From the NCBI RefSeq assembly GCF_040115645.1, contig NC_089562.1, positions 1,550,001 through 1,614,000 of the forward strand: 64,000 bases of DNA. Direction: 5' to 3'. How positions within the stretch are numbered: position 1 is the stretch's first letter; each line of letters begins with the position of its first letter. The position numbers and the translations under genes are program-made. Of this stretch, positions 1 to 11,500 are shown piece by piece. Under the pieces are notes generated by a model. The model ran no database searches and was not told where the DNA came from. It saw nothing but the letters and a program-made list of their open reading frames with translations. The stretch is from Euwallacea fornicatus (Eukaryota > Arthropoda > Insecta > Coleoptera > Curculionidae).

Positions 1-1179
1 GTCATGGTCTTATGGTCGAACCTGAGGATCTTGGTAGTGTTTTGTGCTATTTTTATAGGAAATATATTCTACGTTATTTATACACGATTTTGATTTAAAA
101 TTGGAGGATCGAGTGTGTGATTGATCAGCAGAGACACAAATGAGTTAGAATTAGAAGGAGGAAGTCAAGACATTTGTATTGTATGGATAAATGTACACCA
201 CTTGGTTAAAATTTCAGGGCTAATAGCTTAGGAAAGTCTAAAATTAACCAGGTAAATGTAAAAGAACCAATCAAAGGATTTATTAATTAAAAGTGGAGGA
301 CCAAATGGATTTATTTACCATCACAGACTGATATGACTACATATAGCTCCTTTGTTAGGGACTTTAAGTTATTGTTTTTTTGTTTGTTGTTGTTAATTTT
401 GTTTTTGTTAGGTATTTGTATTTTATCTCTTAAATTACGTCCATGTACGGCGATACTTGTTCTGAGAATACCATCTGAGTGCCGGACCACATGGCCCATC
501 AAGCCAAAACTAAGGGTACGTTTTGGCTGGGGAATATGCTACTAGTCAAAGGAAGCTTTCTCGGTCGGGACTATTGCCACGATGGGCAATTCGTTGGGCC
601 TGCAATATTCCCGGAAAAGCGACTAAGTATAGATATTCCCCAGATGGCCGCGATTTATGGGATCCGGCTAAGCCATAGCCCGTAAAGGTTCTTGGTGGTG
701 GTGCGCCCCTGGTTGGAATTCCTCGGGTTTAGTACTTAAGGGATAATCGAGGTAATTTTTGCCTTTTTTTTCTTCTCTTCGCGTTGAAGCTGCGGCGGTG
801 TAGGGATGTGATCGAAATCATAGTGTGTAACCCGTTCAATTAAGCATCCTCCCTCTTCCTACTTAGACCAAAGCCTCTTTCATTATTTAAAGTAAGTGCA
901 AGTTAAATACAGTTCATTTTACGTAAACCGAATGGGCGTTTTCGTGGTTTCACTTATCGAAGGAACCTCTTAACACCCTTTGTCTCGTTTCATGGAGATT
1001 TGACTGTTCAAATAAGTAATAAAGTTTTAAATCATCGCCTCTAAAACTAAGTCACCTATTTAAAAACTTCTGCCCAATATTGATTACAAGTGGGAGTTCT
1101 AGCAGGAATTTCATAACAAATTCCCATATTGAAATTGGGGAAATAAAACCGCAAACCTCCATCTTCATTTTTATATTAT
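1..1179. other. Non-coding, probably intron of the Ig gene
   Basis: No gene is recognised here. The stretch lies downstream, in transcript direction, of the exon at 3554-3783, so it is probably intron. A block at about 480-740 is visibly less AT-rich than its surroundings, but neither strand shows a family I recognise. Confidence 0.4.
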
Positions 1180-1587
1180 CTCGAACAGACCTGCTAAAGT
1201 CTCTACGACTTTGTTTTTGCCCTCTCGGCCATTGTAGATAAAAAGCTTTTTAAGTTCTTCAATTCTTTTAGCATATCCGTCGTGAATGGTCCTCTTCCTT
1301 GCAATTTTCTCAATAAATGTCTACATGTCTTTATCAGCTTCTTTGAACTTACTATCCAGGTTGTCATCCCTTGCAAATCCTGGCAGCAAAAGGTGACTTT
1401 CCTCGGCTATGTCGCTGCGAAGCGTTCTTTTGATTCCCCCGGGTGGTTCTTTTTCCACCCCCTCTCCGTTTATTAAACCGTTGTTTAAAGAAAGTTCTTG
1501 CGATTTGAAGAATTTTTTGGCGCTAGAAGATCGACTGGAACTGAATTTGTGTATGTGGAATCTATTTTGACGACTGTCACTGAGCAC
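1180..1587 (-). pseudogene. Coding-like relic of unknown family
   Basis: An open minus-strand frame starts near 1587 and reaches a TAG just after the residues KEADKDM (about 1318). It then stays open in the same frame for roughly 45 more codons. The second part is rich in Lys, Glu, Arg and Ile (for example TFIEKIARKR and AKRIEELKKL) with a heptad-like spacing that suggests a coiled coil. Continuation of such composition across one stop is more like a decayed coding region than chance. I do not recognise the family; the N-terminal coiled-coil part of a retrotransposon ORF1/gag-like protein is one possibility. No start or partner domain is visible. Confidence 0.3.
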
Positions 1588-2720
1588 TTTGCCTTGTCAT
1601 ATGATTCCGGCTACGGTTAACAGACAGCGAATTCAGACATTCACACTAGCCCGCACTTAATACACTCACTTGATAGACTGTCCTTGTTTCATTAGCATGT
1701 TTGATAATACGTTAGACAGAAGTCGAAAGCTTTCGCAGGCCGTATTACCGCACTGGTCCGAGTGCCTGAATTTCCTATCAGTGTAGAAGCGAAGGTAACC
1801 AGAACCACATGCGAAAATTAAACTCAAACGAAAATTCAAATGGTGGTCTGCACGAGCACTTTCAAAACTCCCTTCCGGCATCACTCAAATCAAATGGAAG
1901 TTGCTTAAGAACTGCGAACTTTCCGCAAAACAATATGTAAAATGTCAACTTCTATATGCGAAATCCTGCCATGCACGTTTAAACTTTAAATACAATGGCA
2001 CAGAATTTCATCTTCATTAGCAGCCGGGAAGTCATAAAAATATATCCGGCTTTAGTGCAGAAAGGGCACTAAAAGACCGCCTCGCCATGATATATTTCCG
2101 TATTAAGACGCAAAGAATGTGACCCTCCTTAAATGCCCCAGTCATGTATCTATTTTTATGGAGCCGTTAAAACTCTTATCTATAAAAATATATATGAAAG
2201 TGCTTACATTGTACGTTCAGCAGGACCGACACGTTGAAGGGCTGCTCCAGGGCTATGTGTCTTACAAAGCAGGTTAGGGTAGCATTGTGGTGCGCCCTTA
2301 GAACTTTGCTCATGTGGGCGTCGATTCTGGCCCCAACCTAAACAGGATTAACTCTCCGTCATTATATGGAAAAGTGACTTTATTACAATTTTAGATTAAA
2401 TACCAACTGGCATAGAAGAAATTAATTCCTATAATGGAACACTCATGTTAGAGGTGTATTACGTGGCAATCCCGGTAAATTTTCGTGTTTCGGTAACATA
2501 CTTGTTCCATCATAGAGGTGATTATTCCTTCAGGAATACAATATTATTTAATTTATACATTTCGTGACGTTTTTAGCTGCTGGCGCGTCATTAGTGTGAA
2601 TCGTACAAAATTAAACGCTTCTGATTGAAGAGAGTTTCTATGCTACCAAAAGGCTTATTTTGATCTATCAAGTTGTGATGAGACTCGTTCGCAGCTTATA
2701 AGCGTCGCGGCGGCACAGAT
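1588..2720. other. Non-coding, nothing recognised
   Basis: No convincing coding frame, RNA or structured repeat was seen. A few short open frames exist on both strands but have no recognisable motifs. Confidence 0.35.
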
Positions 2721-3113
2721 TTAACAAATGAACTGTTTCATAGTTCCCCATAAAAAAAAAATCAAATGGACAAAGATCTGATGGACGGGCCGGCCAACCT
2801 GTGTCTTCATTATTTGGAATGACTGTCTCGGAGACTATTTCAAACAAATAATTAGCCGCCCCCCTAGGACCATATGGCAGAGTACCACCTTGTTGTAATC
2901 AAACGGTATTCAAGCGGATGAGGCAAATGTTGTTATCGATGCAATCCGCAAGGTCGTTAAAAAGTGTAAATACTCATGTGCGTCCAAATTGTGTTTATAA
3001 CTGTACAATGTGTATGTTCATAACTGTACAATGATCGTATCGCCAAATAAATCACCCTATCCGTTTAGCACGAAACGTGCTTGTGGTTGATGTCCTTGGT
3101 ATTCGTTAGGATT
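2721..3113 (-). pseudogene. DUF4817-family transposase relic (catalytic part)
   Basis: Decayed fragment of an insect IS630-like transposase of the type whose N-terminus is the DUF4817 helix-turn-helix domain. Reading leftwards, a frame with NPNEYQGHQPQARF and, after a stop, GDLFGDTIIVQL and DAHEYLHFLTTL matches the middle of the family. After a frameshift near 2900, QQGGTLPYGP and then WPARPSDLCPFDFFLWG (about 2739-2789) match the second and third catalytic blocks. The family's QQDGA is here QQGGT, so the second catalytic Asp is lost. There are stops at several places and no ends were identified. A 23-bp imperfect tandem duplication (GTACAGTTATRAACA repeated) lies at about 2995-3035. It sits in the intron left of the exon at 3554-3783. 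Confidence 0.7.
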
Positions 3114-3553
3114 TTGAGCGGACTAGACATGTTCATTGTCACGACTGAACATGTCTGAGGTGGTAAACTTGCACTGATCCGTAAATATCACGTAGGGAAG
3201 AAAATGGGAATTTGGCTCTAACAGTGTCATCACATTTCTCTAAATGCTCCGGGATCCACGACTTTAATTAATGAGATATGTTATTTTTTTCTGTTAGAGA
3301 AGAGGGAAGAAGCAATGATAAAATGTGAATCATTAATTTGGATACAGGCTGATTTAATAACATTTTAGTATGAAATTTTTAGTGAAAAATCATTGGCGTA
3401 GAACAAGTATTTTGAACGCATCAAATTGAAATATTTTTATGTAAAACGAAGCTGTACCAAAATTTCAATAGAAAACCATTGGCGTACGATAACCTCAAAT
3501 TAGTTCTTCAAAAGCACATTCATTCTTTTAAACTTAGGTAAGCTTAACCTCAC

Positions 3554-3783
3554 CTTCTGATCTATGACAGTCTCAGTTAAATTGAGCACTTCCAAAGGGA
3601 GCTCAGGGACATCCAAAAGGGCCATGGAGCCTAGAGATAACTCCCAGGACAAGGAGGGCTTGGGATTGCCATCGTCCACCACACAGGACACGGTGAGATC
3701 CCCATTTTCCTTCACAGGGATGAAAGGATTACCTGGATCTAGAATCCTGTTGTCGATCATTAGATAGACTTTTTTGGGGGGAT
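3554..3783 (-). CDS. Ig-superfamily protein, exon with start of Ig domain 2
   Basis: Internal exon of a minus-strand gene. It is bounded by an acceptor TTTTTTGTTTCAG immediately upstream (base 3784 onward) and a donor AAG|GTGAGG ending at 3554. It begins with two bases that complete a split codon (GAT with the G that ends the 19399-19622 exon) and ends in phase 0. The product begins with an interdomain linker, DPPKKVY, then an Ig C2/I-like domain start: a B-strand Cys in LTVSCVV, GNPKPSL, and the C-strand Trp in LSW. One N-glycosylation sequon (NLT) is present. The F-strand Cys is absent and should be in the next exon, left of the window. The linker plus Ig order resembles nephrin/Kirre or Sidestep-type adhesion receptors; the exact family is inference. 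Confidence 0.85.
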
Positions 3784-4157
3784 CTGAAACAAAAAAGATA
3801 TATCATTATACACAAAGGACCAAATGTTCTGCATAAACTCGTTAAAAGTCGAAAGAAATATTTTTCATGAAAATGCTGGAATGCGACAAATATTGTTTTT
3901 AGTTCTGTTTTTTTTTTGGCGTAATGGAAACGGATACAGGATTATCCATTTAATAGATATATGATCCTTTTAATTTTTTTATTATGGAACCCCATGTATA
4001 TTATGAAGTTTTTAAGTTCTTTGAGAAATTCTAAACATATTTCACGTAACATACTCGTGTCTAAATTTAACAATTTTCAAAAAAATTGCAAAAAATAGGA
4101 TAACGATAGAACTCTTAATACTTAGAAAATTACAATATAATCAACTATAATATAATG

Positions 4158-4317
4158 TATTAAATGTTCGAATTGTGCCCCGTTGACCTAGCCTTAACTC
4201 CTTTATATTGTTGGGCTTACTTAAATATGTATCAGATAATCCCGTAAAAAGTGCATAGGGTTGATGTCAGGCGGTTTAGCAGGCCACTCTACTGAACACG
4301 TTGCGCCAATATTTCAA
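4158..4317 (-). pseudogene. DUF4817-family transposase relic (C-terminal piece)
   Basis: Short, internally deleted relic in the intron upstream of the 3554-3783 exon. Reading leftwards, SVEWPAKPPDINPMHFL matches the WPARSPDLTPLDFFLWG block. After an apparent deletion, NGAQFEHLI matches the family's C-terminal GGHFEHLL. The two parts are only about 80 bp apart, far less than in a full protein. This is the same family as the relics at 2721, 14185, 46465 and 55693. Confidence 0.6.
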
Positions 4318-6046
4318 TAACCGTTGAATTTAATAATGGGTATGTTACACGTAATATGTTCAGATTTTATCAAAGAATAATATCTATGAGGTTTCATAAA
4401 CAATATTTCACGTGTTCCAGCACTTTCATGGAAAACATTCAACTTTTGGTCATTTATGTAGATATGGAGCGATCAAGCTTGGTTTTCAGATGAGAGTTTT
4501 CAAATGTTGTTCAGGTGAGAATTTATGAACTTCAGCATTAACGCAGGTCCTCACGAGAGCAATAATCCCCAGCTCTCAAAATGGCTTTAAACCCCATTAA
4601 ATCCCCACAAAAATGGTTTTCCACTCGTCCTAATTAAAACCGAGAGGTGACAAGTACAAAACAATCTCATTCCGCGTTGTTTGCTGAAGCAGCTGCAAAA
4701 AGGGCGGTAAAAGCTCTCTCTGGCAAGCCCCGACGAGAATATCCTGATATTGTAGTGGAAAGCACTCGGGTTACTTTTGTCTCTATGTGCGAGCTTTGCT
4801 CAGCTCTAGCCTGAAATCTAAGCTACAATGGGGCTGCTTTCTGGATTGCATGTCAAATATGGAGCAGTATTATGGCGCCTGTGTTTGTTTTAGAGATAGT
4901 TTAATGTGGAATGGAGGTAAAGTGAGAGCTTCGACGAGTCCCGGGCGAACTTGTTTGATAAAGTCATGCGTTTCAAGCTTAAAGCTCGCCAGGAATTTTA
5001 TCACAGACACACATGAAAGTCGATATTAAGCAAATGATTTCAGATCTACCTTTCAAGTAAACATAAACCAACTCTTACAATCTTGCAGCAGCGAAGTTAA
5101 TTCGCAATTAAAACCTCCAAACCCTGGCAAAGTAAACTCTTCAGTGCGATATTAAATTTTTAATCTGTAGTTATGAAAGCAGCCAATAATTTCGGTTCAA
5201 ATAATGCTGGAAATCGTGAATTTTGAACTTCTGGCTGTTAAAAAGCAATTTAGTGGCAGGAGGGCCTAAGCGGATTTCCGTGCATTATTGGAATCTTCGG
5301 ATGTAATGAAACGTTAGCTTAAAGGGTGTGTTTAGTTTAAAATTTCAAGTTGCCTGCAGCAAACCCGAAGTTCGTCTGAAACAACACGACAGTCGATAAA
5401 ACTCCGAGATTATTATAAGCCCCTCAAACTAATTAAAGTTTCGTCGTTAATTGAGGGGAGCAAGCTCGAGAGAGGAGGTTTTTGCTCCCGTTTTTGTAAT
5501 GTGCCATATTGTATAGACTCGAAAACTCTGCTTATAAAGTTGTGGGGGAAACCCGAAATACATAGTGGGAGAACGGAAATGTTGCAAATTCGTTTGTGAA
5601 ACTTGAACCTTGAAATTTTGCAAATATTAAAGTCAGTTTGGATTTCAGCGAAAATCAGGTTAATTCGGATTGCTGCACAATCATAAAAAATGGCAGATCA
5701 GTTAAGGTTTATGGGAAATTTTCGATGAAATTTTTCATGGAAAAATTCAGATTCATAGCCCCAATAGGGAAAAACATTAAAATTCAAATTTATTATTTCG
5801 CATCTATCGATTTTTAAAATCTGTGACCTGTATGTTTGCCAAACACAATATTACAGAGTTCCGATATTTATCCGGTTTTTATATGATTTCGAGCAATAAA
5901 ATTCCTTAAATGATTCAGCTGAGTGGTAAAAAGGCGTCAACGACGACTTCTGCGGAATAAAATCAATGAAGCAGTTGCAGAAGCTCATGATAATTCACTA
6001 GTGTAGTGGGCTTGAAGTGAGCGAAAGTGAGCATTTGCAAGCACGA
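4318..6046. other. Intron sequence, nothing recognised
   Basis: AT-rich intron of the Ig gene. Small open frames, such as 4787-5029 on the plus strand, lack recognisable motifs. Confidence 0.4.
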
Positions 6047-6081
6047 GGATAGTCCCAGAACAGCCCGACTTAAGAAAAATA

Positions 6082-7113
6082 ATGGAAAATATTACATTAT
6101 TTCTCAACATAGCCTTACTTGAGATTAACAGACTTTTCCCAGCGATGTTCTATGCCCTGTTTATAGTACGAAGCTTCGAATATTTCAAAATAGACATCAA
6201 CCTCCAATTCCATCTCTTCGTTATTGGCAAAACTCTCTCTACCGAACCGTTTTTTTTTCAAGTCTCACAATAGAAAATAATCTGAGGGGGCTAAATCTGG
6301 CGAATAGGGTGGATGACGAGAGAGTTCGAAACTAAGTTAATTGATTTTGACCATGGCGACGACGGAAGAATGGACTAGTGCGTTGTCTTGGTGAAACAAG
6401 ACTTTCTTTTTCGCTAAAAGTGGTCTCCTTTTCCAATTTCTTCGCTGAAATGCCGTAATAAATTTGTATAATATTCTTCATGTATTGTTTTTCTTTTAGG
6501 GAGACTGTCAATGAAAATGACCCCACGTGCATCCCAAAAATCTGACCCCCTCACCTTTTCTGCAGATGGAACGGTTTTCGCCTTTTGGAAGCCGATTTTG
6601 ACCACTCATTCGTCTCTGGTTTGAACTAATAGACCTACGTTTCATCCATGGTTATGAATTGACGCAAAAACTTTGCTAACCGCTCCCCTGAAACACTTTC
6701 ACGGCGGTGATTTTGTTTATATTGTGCATAGCTGTCTCAATCTCATTCTTCAGCCTAAAGGCGATGTCCAGTACTTTTTAAAATGTCTGTCGTGTCTGCT
6801 AACTTTCGTAACTTTAGCTGACGGTCTCCAGTACAGTTTTCGGTATATTTACCATAATTTCTGGAGTGATCAAATCTGAAGTGTCATCGGGTCGACCACT
6901 GCGGTGTTCATCTTGACAACTCGTACGACTGCGTTTAAAGTCTGCCATCCACCTTTCTACAGTTATTAAACAAGGACCAGGTTTCCCCACGGTAGAACCC
7001 AGCTTCACTTTGATGTCGGAAGCACTAAGACTTTTTGCAGCGAAAGTATTAAATCGTGCATCGATGGGCCATTTTTTTAAATATTCCGCCAAAAATGGTC
7101 CCAAAACAAACAC
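6082..7113 (-). pseudogene. Mariner transposase pseudogene (copy 1)
   Basis: DDE transposase relic. The N-terminal half is open from 7113 to about 6814 and includes the HTH/linker motifs VERWMADFKRSRTSCQDE and RSGRPDD. Then come frameshifts, IFIDSLPKRKT, a conserved GKGD/EKESLV segment and FRTLSS-type frames. The block corresponding to HQDNALVH...SPDLAPSDYF (second and third catalytic Asp) can be followed near 6300-6400 only by changing frame. Similarity to the irritans group rests on the YFLFPNLKKW-like block seen more clearly in copy 2. It cannot encode an active enzyme. Confidence 0.75.
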
Positions 7114-7146
7114 AAATCATTGTCGCACCCTGAAAGTTTAGACATA

Positions 7147-8443
7147 CAGTCAGTTTCATGTGTATTCGTACCCTATTGATTCCAGATTTAAAAATAAAAG
7201 TACTTTTTTATAATGTAACTTTCAATTAGTTTTTTTAATGAATATGTTTTATGGATGTATAAAAAGCCCAATTTAAATGAAGTTTATTAAAGAGAAACAT
7301 TATTATTAACAAAATATAATTTTAATCGTAAAATGGTATAAAATCAAATAAACAAGAGTATTCATATCTATGAAAACTATACTAAAAGAACATGTAATTT
7401 TTTAATATTTCATATTTTGTTGGAGTTCTCTGGGATTTTAAATACTTTTAAGCTGATTAGATATACTGCTAACCAAGTTTAATGTGCCTTTATTATCAAT
7501 TTCGTAATTTTTAAATTTTCTCTTCATTTCTGACCGTAAATTTTTTAATTCGTACTCTGAATCTGATTTTCTCCGCACCATTGTCCGTCTATCTGAATTA
7601 AATAAACCGAATTTACTTTCGTGAATGAAAATGACTTGTTCTCAAACATCATTATCCTTCTCGACATATTTTTTTGCAAATGCTAAACGTCTTATTCGAT
7701 TTTTCTTATTAAAAATTGGCTTTTTTCTGGCAATTCTTCTATTATAACTGTTTTTTCTCAAAATTCTTCCACATGGTTCTGCGGATACTGGTTTATTCAA
7801 ATATTTCAAGACAAATTCTGCTAACTTTGGTCCACTAATTTGTGGATTCGTATTTATTTCCTTAACTACTGCTTTTTCCTCGTAAAAAGTAAGTTTCTTC
7901 TGGCCTCCCTTACGTTCATTATTGCACATATCTCCACTTGATTTAATGTTTTTTTTTATAACAAATTGTACCATATATTTATTTCTCCTTACGAATTTTG
8001 CAATTTTTAAGTAACTTTTACCTTCAGTGTGCCATTTAAAAATTAACTTTCCATCATTTAATGAAACTTCGCTATTTTTTCTCCCCATTTCTACCAATAT
8101 CTCATAAAGACTAACAAATCTACGTGTCTACTTTAGTAATGATTCGTACTAAGCCACAAATAAGTTAAGACGAACTAAATTTTTTAATCATTTTGATTTT
8201 ACTCATAACGAACACTTACACAGTGCGAATACTCTTTTAAGCGTTATGTTTTTTCTCGTTTCCTTGATATTTCTTTTTCATCATATGAATATATTGATTT
8301 GTAAGAAAGTATATATGAGTTTGAAGGTTCTTTAATGTTAATGTAGATTTGTGATAACATAATTTTCAAATCTTTCATTGTAAATTAATAACAGTCGTTT
8401 ACATGGAGACCCGATGGAGTACGAATACTTATGAAACTAACTG
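7147..8443 (-). mobile_element. Defective Tc1/Tc3-like element nested in mariner copy 1
   Basis: Inverted termini: CAGTCAGTTTCATGTGTATT at the left and its counterpart CAGTTAGTTTCATAAGTATT read inward from 8443, both followed by CGTAC. A TA target dinucleotide precedes the left end (7145-7146); on the right it is CA, so one copy has mutated. The interior has a transposase reading leftwards (7402-8097) with its catalytic centre deleted. Nested position implies insertion after the host mariner was in place. Confidence 0.7.
7402..8097 (-). pseudogene. Tc1/Tc3-like transposase, catalytic core deleted
   Basis: A 151-codon open frame (8097 down to 7642) covers the N-terminal DNA-binding part: HTH-like LKIAKFVRRNKYMVQ, then ISGPKLAEFV, RRILRKN-like and ARKKPIFNKKNRIRRLAFAK. 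The frame closes just before the first catalytic block. Past the stop, in the same direction, come FIHESKFGLFNSD (DESKF with D replaced by H) and YELKNL, followed at once by the C-terminal NLVSSISNQLKSI, ending near 7402. The roughly 100 residues holding the second Asp and the Glu are missing. This is typical of a non-autonomous deletion derivative. Confidence 0.75.
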
Positions 8444-8532
8444 CAAGCTTTTTAAGGTTAATTTTTTGGAAAATAAACTAATTAAAAAAAAATCGCCATC
8501 TATATGTCAGGACGAGTACTTCTGGGACTATC

Positions 8533-11500
8533 CACGTATTTTGTCTTGCTTTGACTTCAATTCACATGCAAAGTAAGTGACACCATATTATACTTATTTT
8601 AATTCGAAACTGCACGTTGTCCATTTGGAAATTATCTGGGAAAAATTCATAATTTTCGGGGTGCCTATTTTCCGTTAATGGAATCCTTCGGAATTTATGG
8701 TTTGGAAAAAGGTAAAAATGAATTTGAAATTAGTTGAGAAGTTCAAACATTCAAAAAATTAAGGTGGTTTAATCGAAAAATTTCAATGTTCGCGAATAGA
8801 GTGTAGTCAAGTGACATTCAGATAACCTTTCTGAAGTCTTCGTATGAGAGCAACTCCCCAAAAAATCACTTCAAACAGGTTGTGAACATGAATATTTTCG
8901 TGCTATTGATCACAAACACTGATGCTTTAATTTCCATTTTAAATGACCTCGATATTATGTCACACACATAACTCCCAAGAACCATTTTGTTCCAGTCTTT
9001 AATTAGGGAAGCGCCTTTGGGCCCTCCTTTGGTATTAAATATCCCAAATTTGTCAAATTTCCGAAGAAACCGCAAGTTTTCACGTGATATCACATATCTG
9101 TATCCAATTTTAACTAGTTGCTGGAATTTTAAATTTCACGAATATTGAAATGAACAACATCACAAACGGCCCATCAAAGCCGCACGAATTATGCAGGCTA
9201 TTCAAACTAATGGAAATAAAAATCCGCCAACCGGGGCTTGTTACATTGGACAGCTTTTGCATTACTGCAAAAGAGCTGGTTTTTAAGCCGAAACGTTTTA
9301 ATGATGCGTTTTGTCGATGGTTTCTATTACTGAATAAATTAACTTCCATCGAAAGGTATTTTTTTTTAATAAGTCTTAGAGCTTCCTCCACTTAACTTTG
9401 ATTCAGGAGGTAAATGCACAATTTCGTCCACAATACCAGGAAGTTTTCACGTATGTGAAAGTTTAAAAGGTTCCGGAGATTCCGGAAAAGGAAAATTCCC
9501 CATTCGGAAATTTCAGAAATAAAGATCATCCACGTGAATTGGAAATAATTCCGGCAACGTTTGTCTTTATCTTGCTTGCACTAAGTTACACTCAGGAAAA
9601 TGAACGATTTCGCAAAATATTCCCTAAAATGGCGGATTTTCAGAGTTCTAAATGGAATTTTTATATGTAGAAAAAATGACAAATTTGGGGCAAACAAAGA
9701 TGCAGTTTTCTGACCGAAAAAAACCGAAGCAGCGTTGAAGATATCGGAAAGAATCGCAATTCTGAAACACTGCTTTTTCGGATAGCTTTACGTAATAAAT
9801 AAATTAACTAAGTTCCATTAAACGTTAAAAACGGTCTGAAACAAACCTAAGAGTGGCCATAATTCCATATGCCATAATTTGGTTTAATATGTTTTGCCGT
9901 TGCAGCAGTAATTAATTGTCCGTTTAATGGGGCTTAATTGTATTTAATCCAGCTTGGAACTGAAACATTGAATGAATGGAAATCTAGTAAATCCGGCATT
10001 CTGATTAATTATGACCCGCTTTTTCGATTATAGAATATTAATAATGTATCGGACTGAAAGGGATAATGCAGTAAAATCGGTGACAGTCCGCTTTTCAGCC
10101 GTTTAAATAATGTAAAATTTAATAAAATTTTCATTGTTCTAGAACTAACATAATTCATGTGCGATTGATAATTATTAACTTTGCGATTTTGCCGCGAATC
10201 CCCGAAATTGGAAAAATTCTAATTGAGGTTTGTCATTCCTAATGAACTCTTTATTTGGACTTTTAATTATTTTCTGGTAATTGGGAAAAACTTCTTTAAG
10301 TTTCTTCCCTCTCCCCTCGAATTCAGCGATGAGAATTGATAGGGAAGTAAATTTGGAAAGTATTTGCATTGGGAATTATTAATTAGTAGATTGAAATCAT
10401 GAAAAAATAGGAAAATTGCGAGACTTTTAATTAAATAACTTTGAGGGAACAAAACCAAAATACCAACAACATTTCGAAATTTACCCAAGCCCTTATCTTA
10501 CATTTTCAGCTCGGTGGAGTTTTTCCTGTCGGACGCGTCCGCCGCAAACAAAGCTCTGCCAGAATGAATTTTCCAGAGTCGTAATTTCGCAGAGTTAAAA
10601 ACCGTTTGGTTTAGATATGGCCGCGGTTATGTGTATCAAAAATCTTACGTTATACAGCCGTGTGAAATAGAGCCCGGCAAAAATTGTTACGAATGTGTTT
10701 TTCCAGGAAGTTGTAAATCTTCACACGATTCTGCCTTACGCCATATGGCCGTCATTTCTTTTTTGTCGCCCTAGAAATATTGTCCTAGAGAATTCACAAT
10801 TTAGTGCAAACGAACGTACGGCCAAATGCAAGTTTAAATTCAGTCACCTTTGCATTGAACTCGGAGTGGTTTGGTCGTTGGTTGTTAGTTGATCGAGGCC
10901 TTATTTGTACATATTTCACTTATACTTATAAAGTTTCCCCTAAAGCGCATCCGCTATTTCAGCCCTTCAAAATGAAAGTATACGCGTTACGACAAATTCG
11001 AATCTACATATCGGAATCTCGGAAACGGGAAGAGACACACAGACCAAATTCAGTACTTTGTCGTTCAATAATAATCAATTTGCGAATTAAAAAAAAAATC
11101 GAATACTTTTAGAAATATCCGATAAAAACCGAAAATTTTTATTTTTTTTTTCAAAAAACTAGAAGATATTGGAAGAAAACTGACAACGAGACATTTTTAG
11201 AGGATTTTTTTGTCTGGACTTCTTCTGATGTCAGCGTTATTTTTACACGACGATTAGTTTCTGAGATATAGAGAATTACTTTGGATTTTTTGACGGGCAC
11301 CGTTTTGAATTTTTACAAAATTGGAATCTATACGAAGTTCCCTTTCCAGCGATGCATTGTGTTGTAGTGTTTTAGTGGTTTTTATATGAAAGAAACTAAT
11401 AAAAACCTGTTGCATTTAGGGAGCCTTGAATTGCGTTATAATTTCATCTTAAAAAATTCAAATTTTTCGTTTTTATAGAATGTGTTCGAAAGTATTAGAT

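Larger units (their letters stand above)
6047..8532 (-). mobile_element. Irritans-like mariner, copy 1 (with nested Tc element)
   Basis: Decayed mariner on the minus strand. The 14-bp sequence GGATAGTCCCAGAA at 6047-6060 is exactly inverted at 8519-8532 (TTCTGGGACTATCC). The right end continues CCACG-TA, so the true terminus may be CGTGGATAGTCC next to a TA target; the left TA appears to have decayed. Inside are a broken transposase (6082-7113) and, in the 5' non-coding part, a complete but defective Tc element (7147-8443). Removing that insert leaves about 1.2 kb, normal for mariner. Copies 2 and 3 are at 20452 and 32583. Confidence 0.7.
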
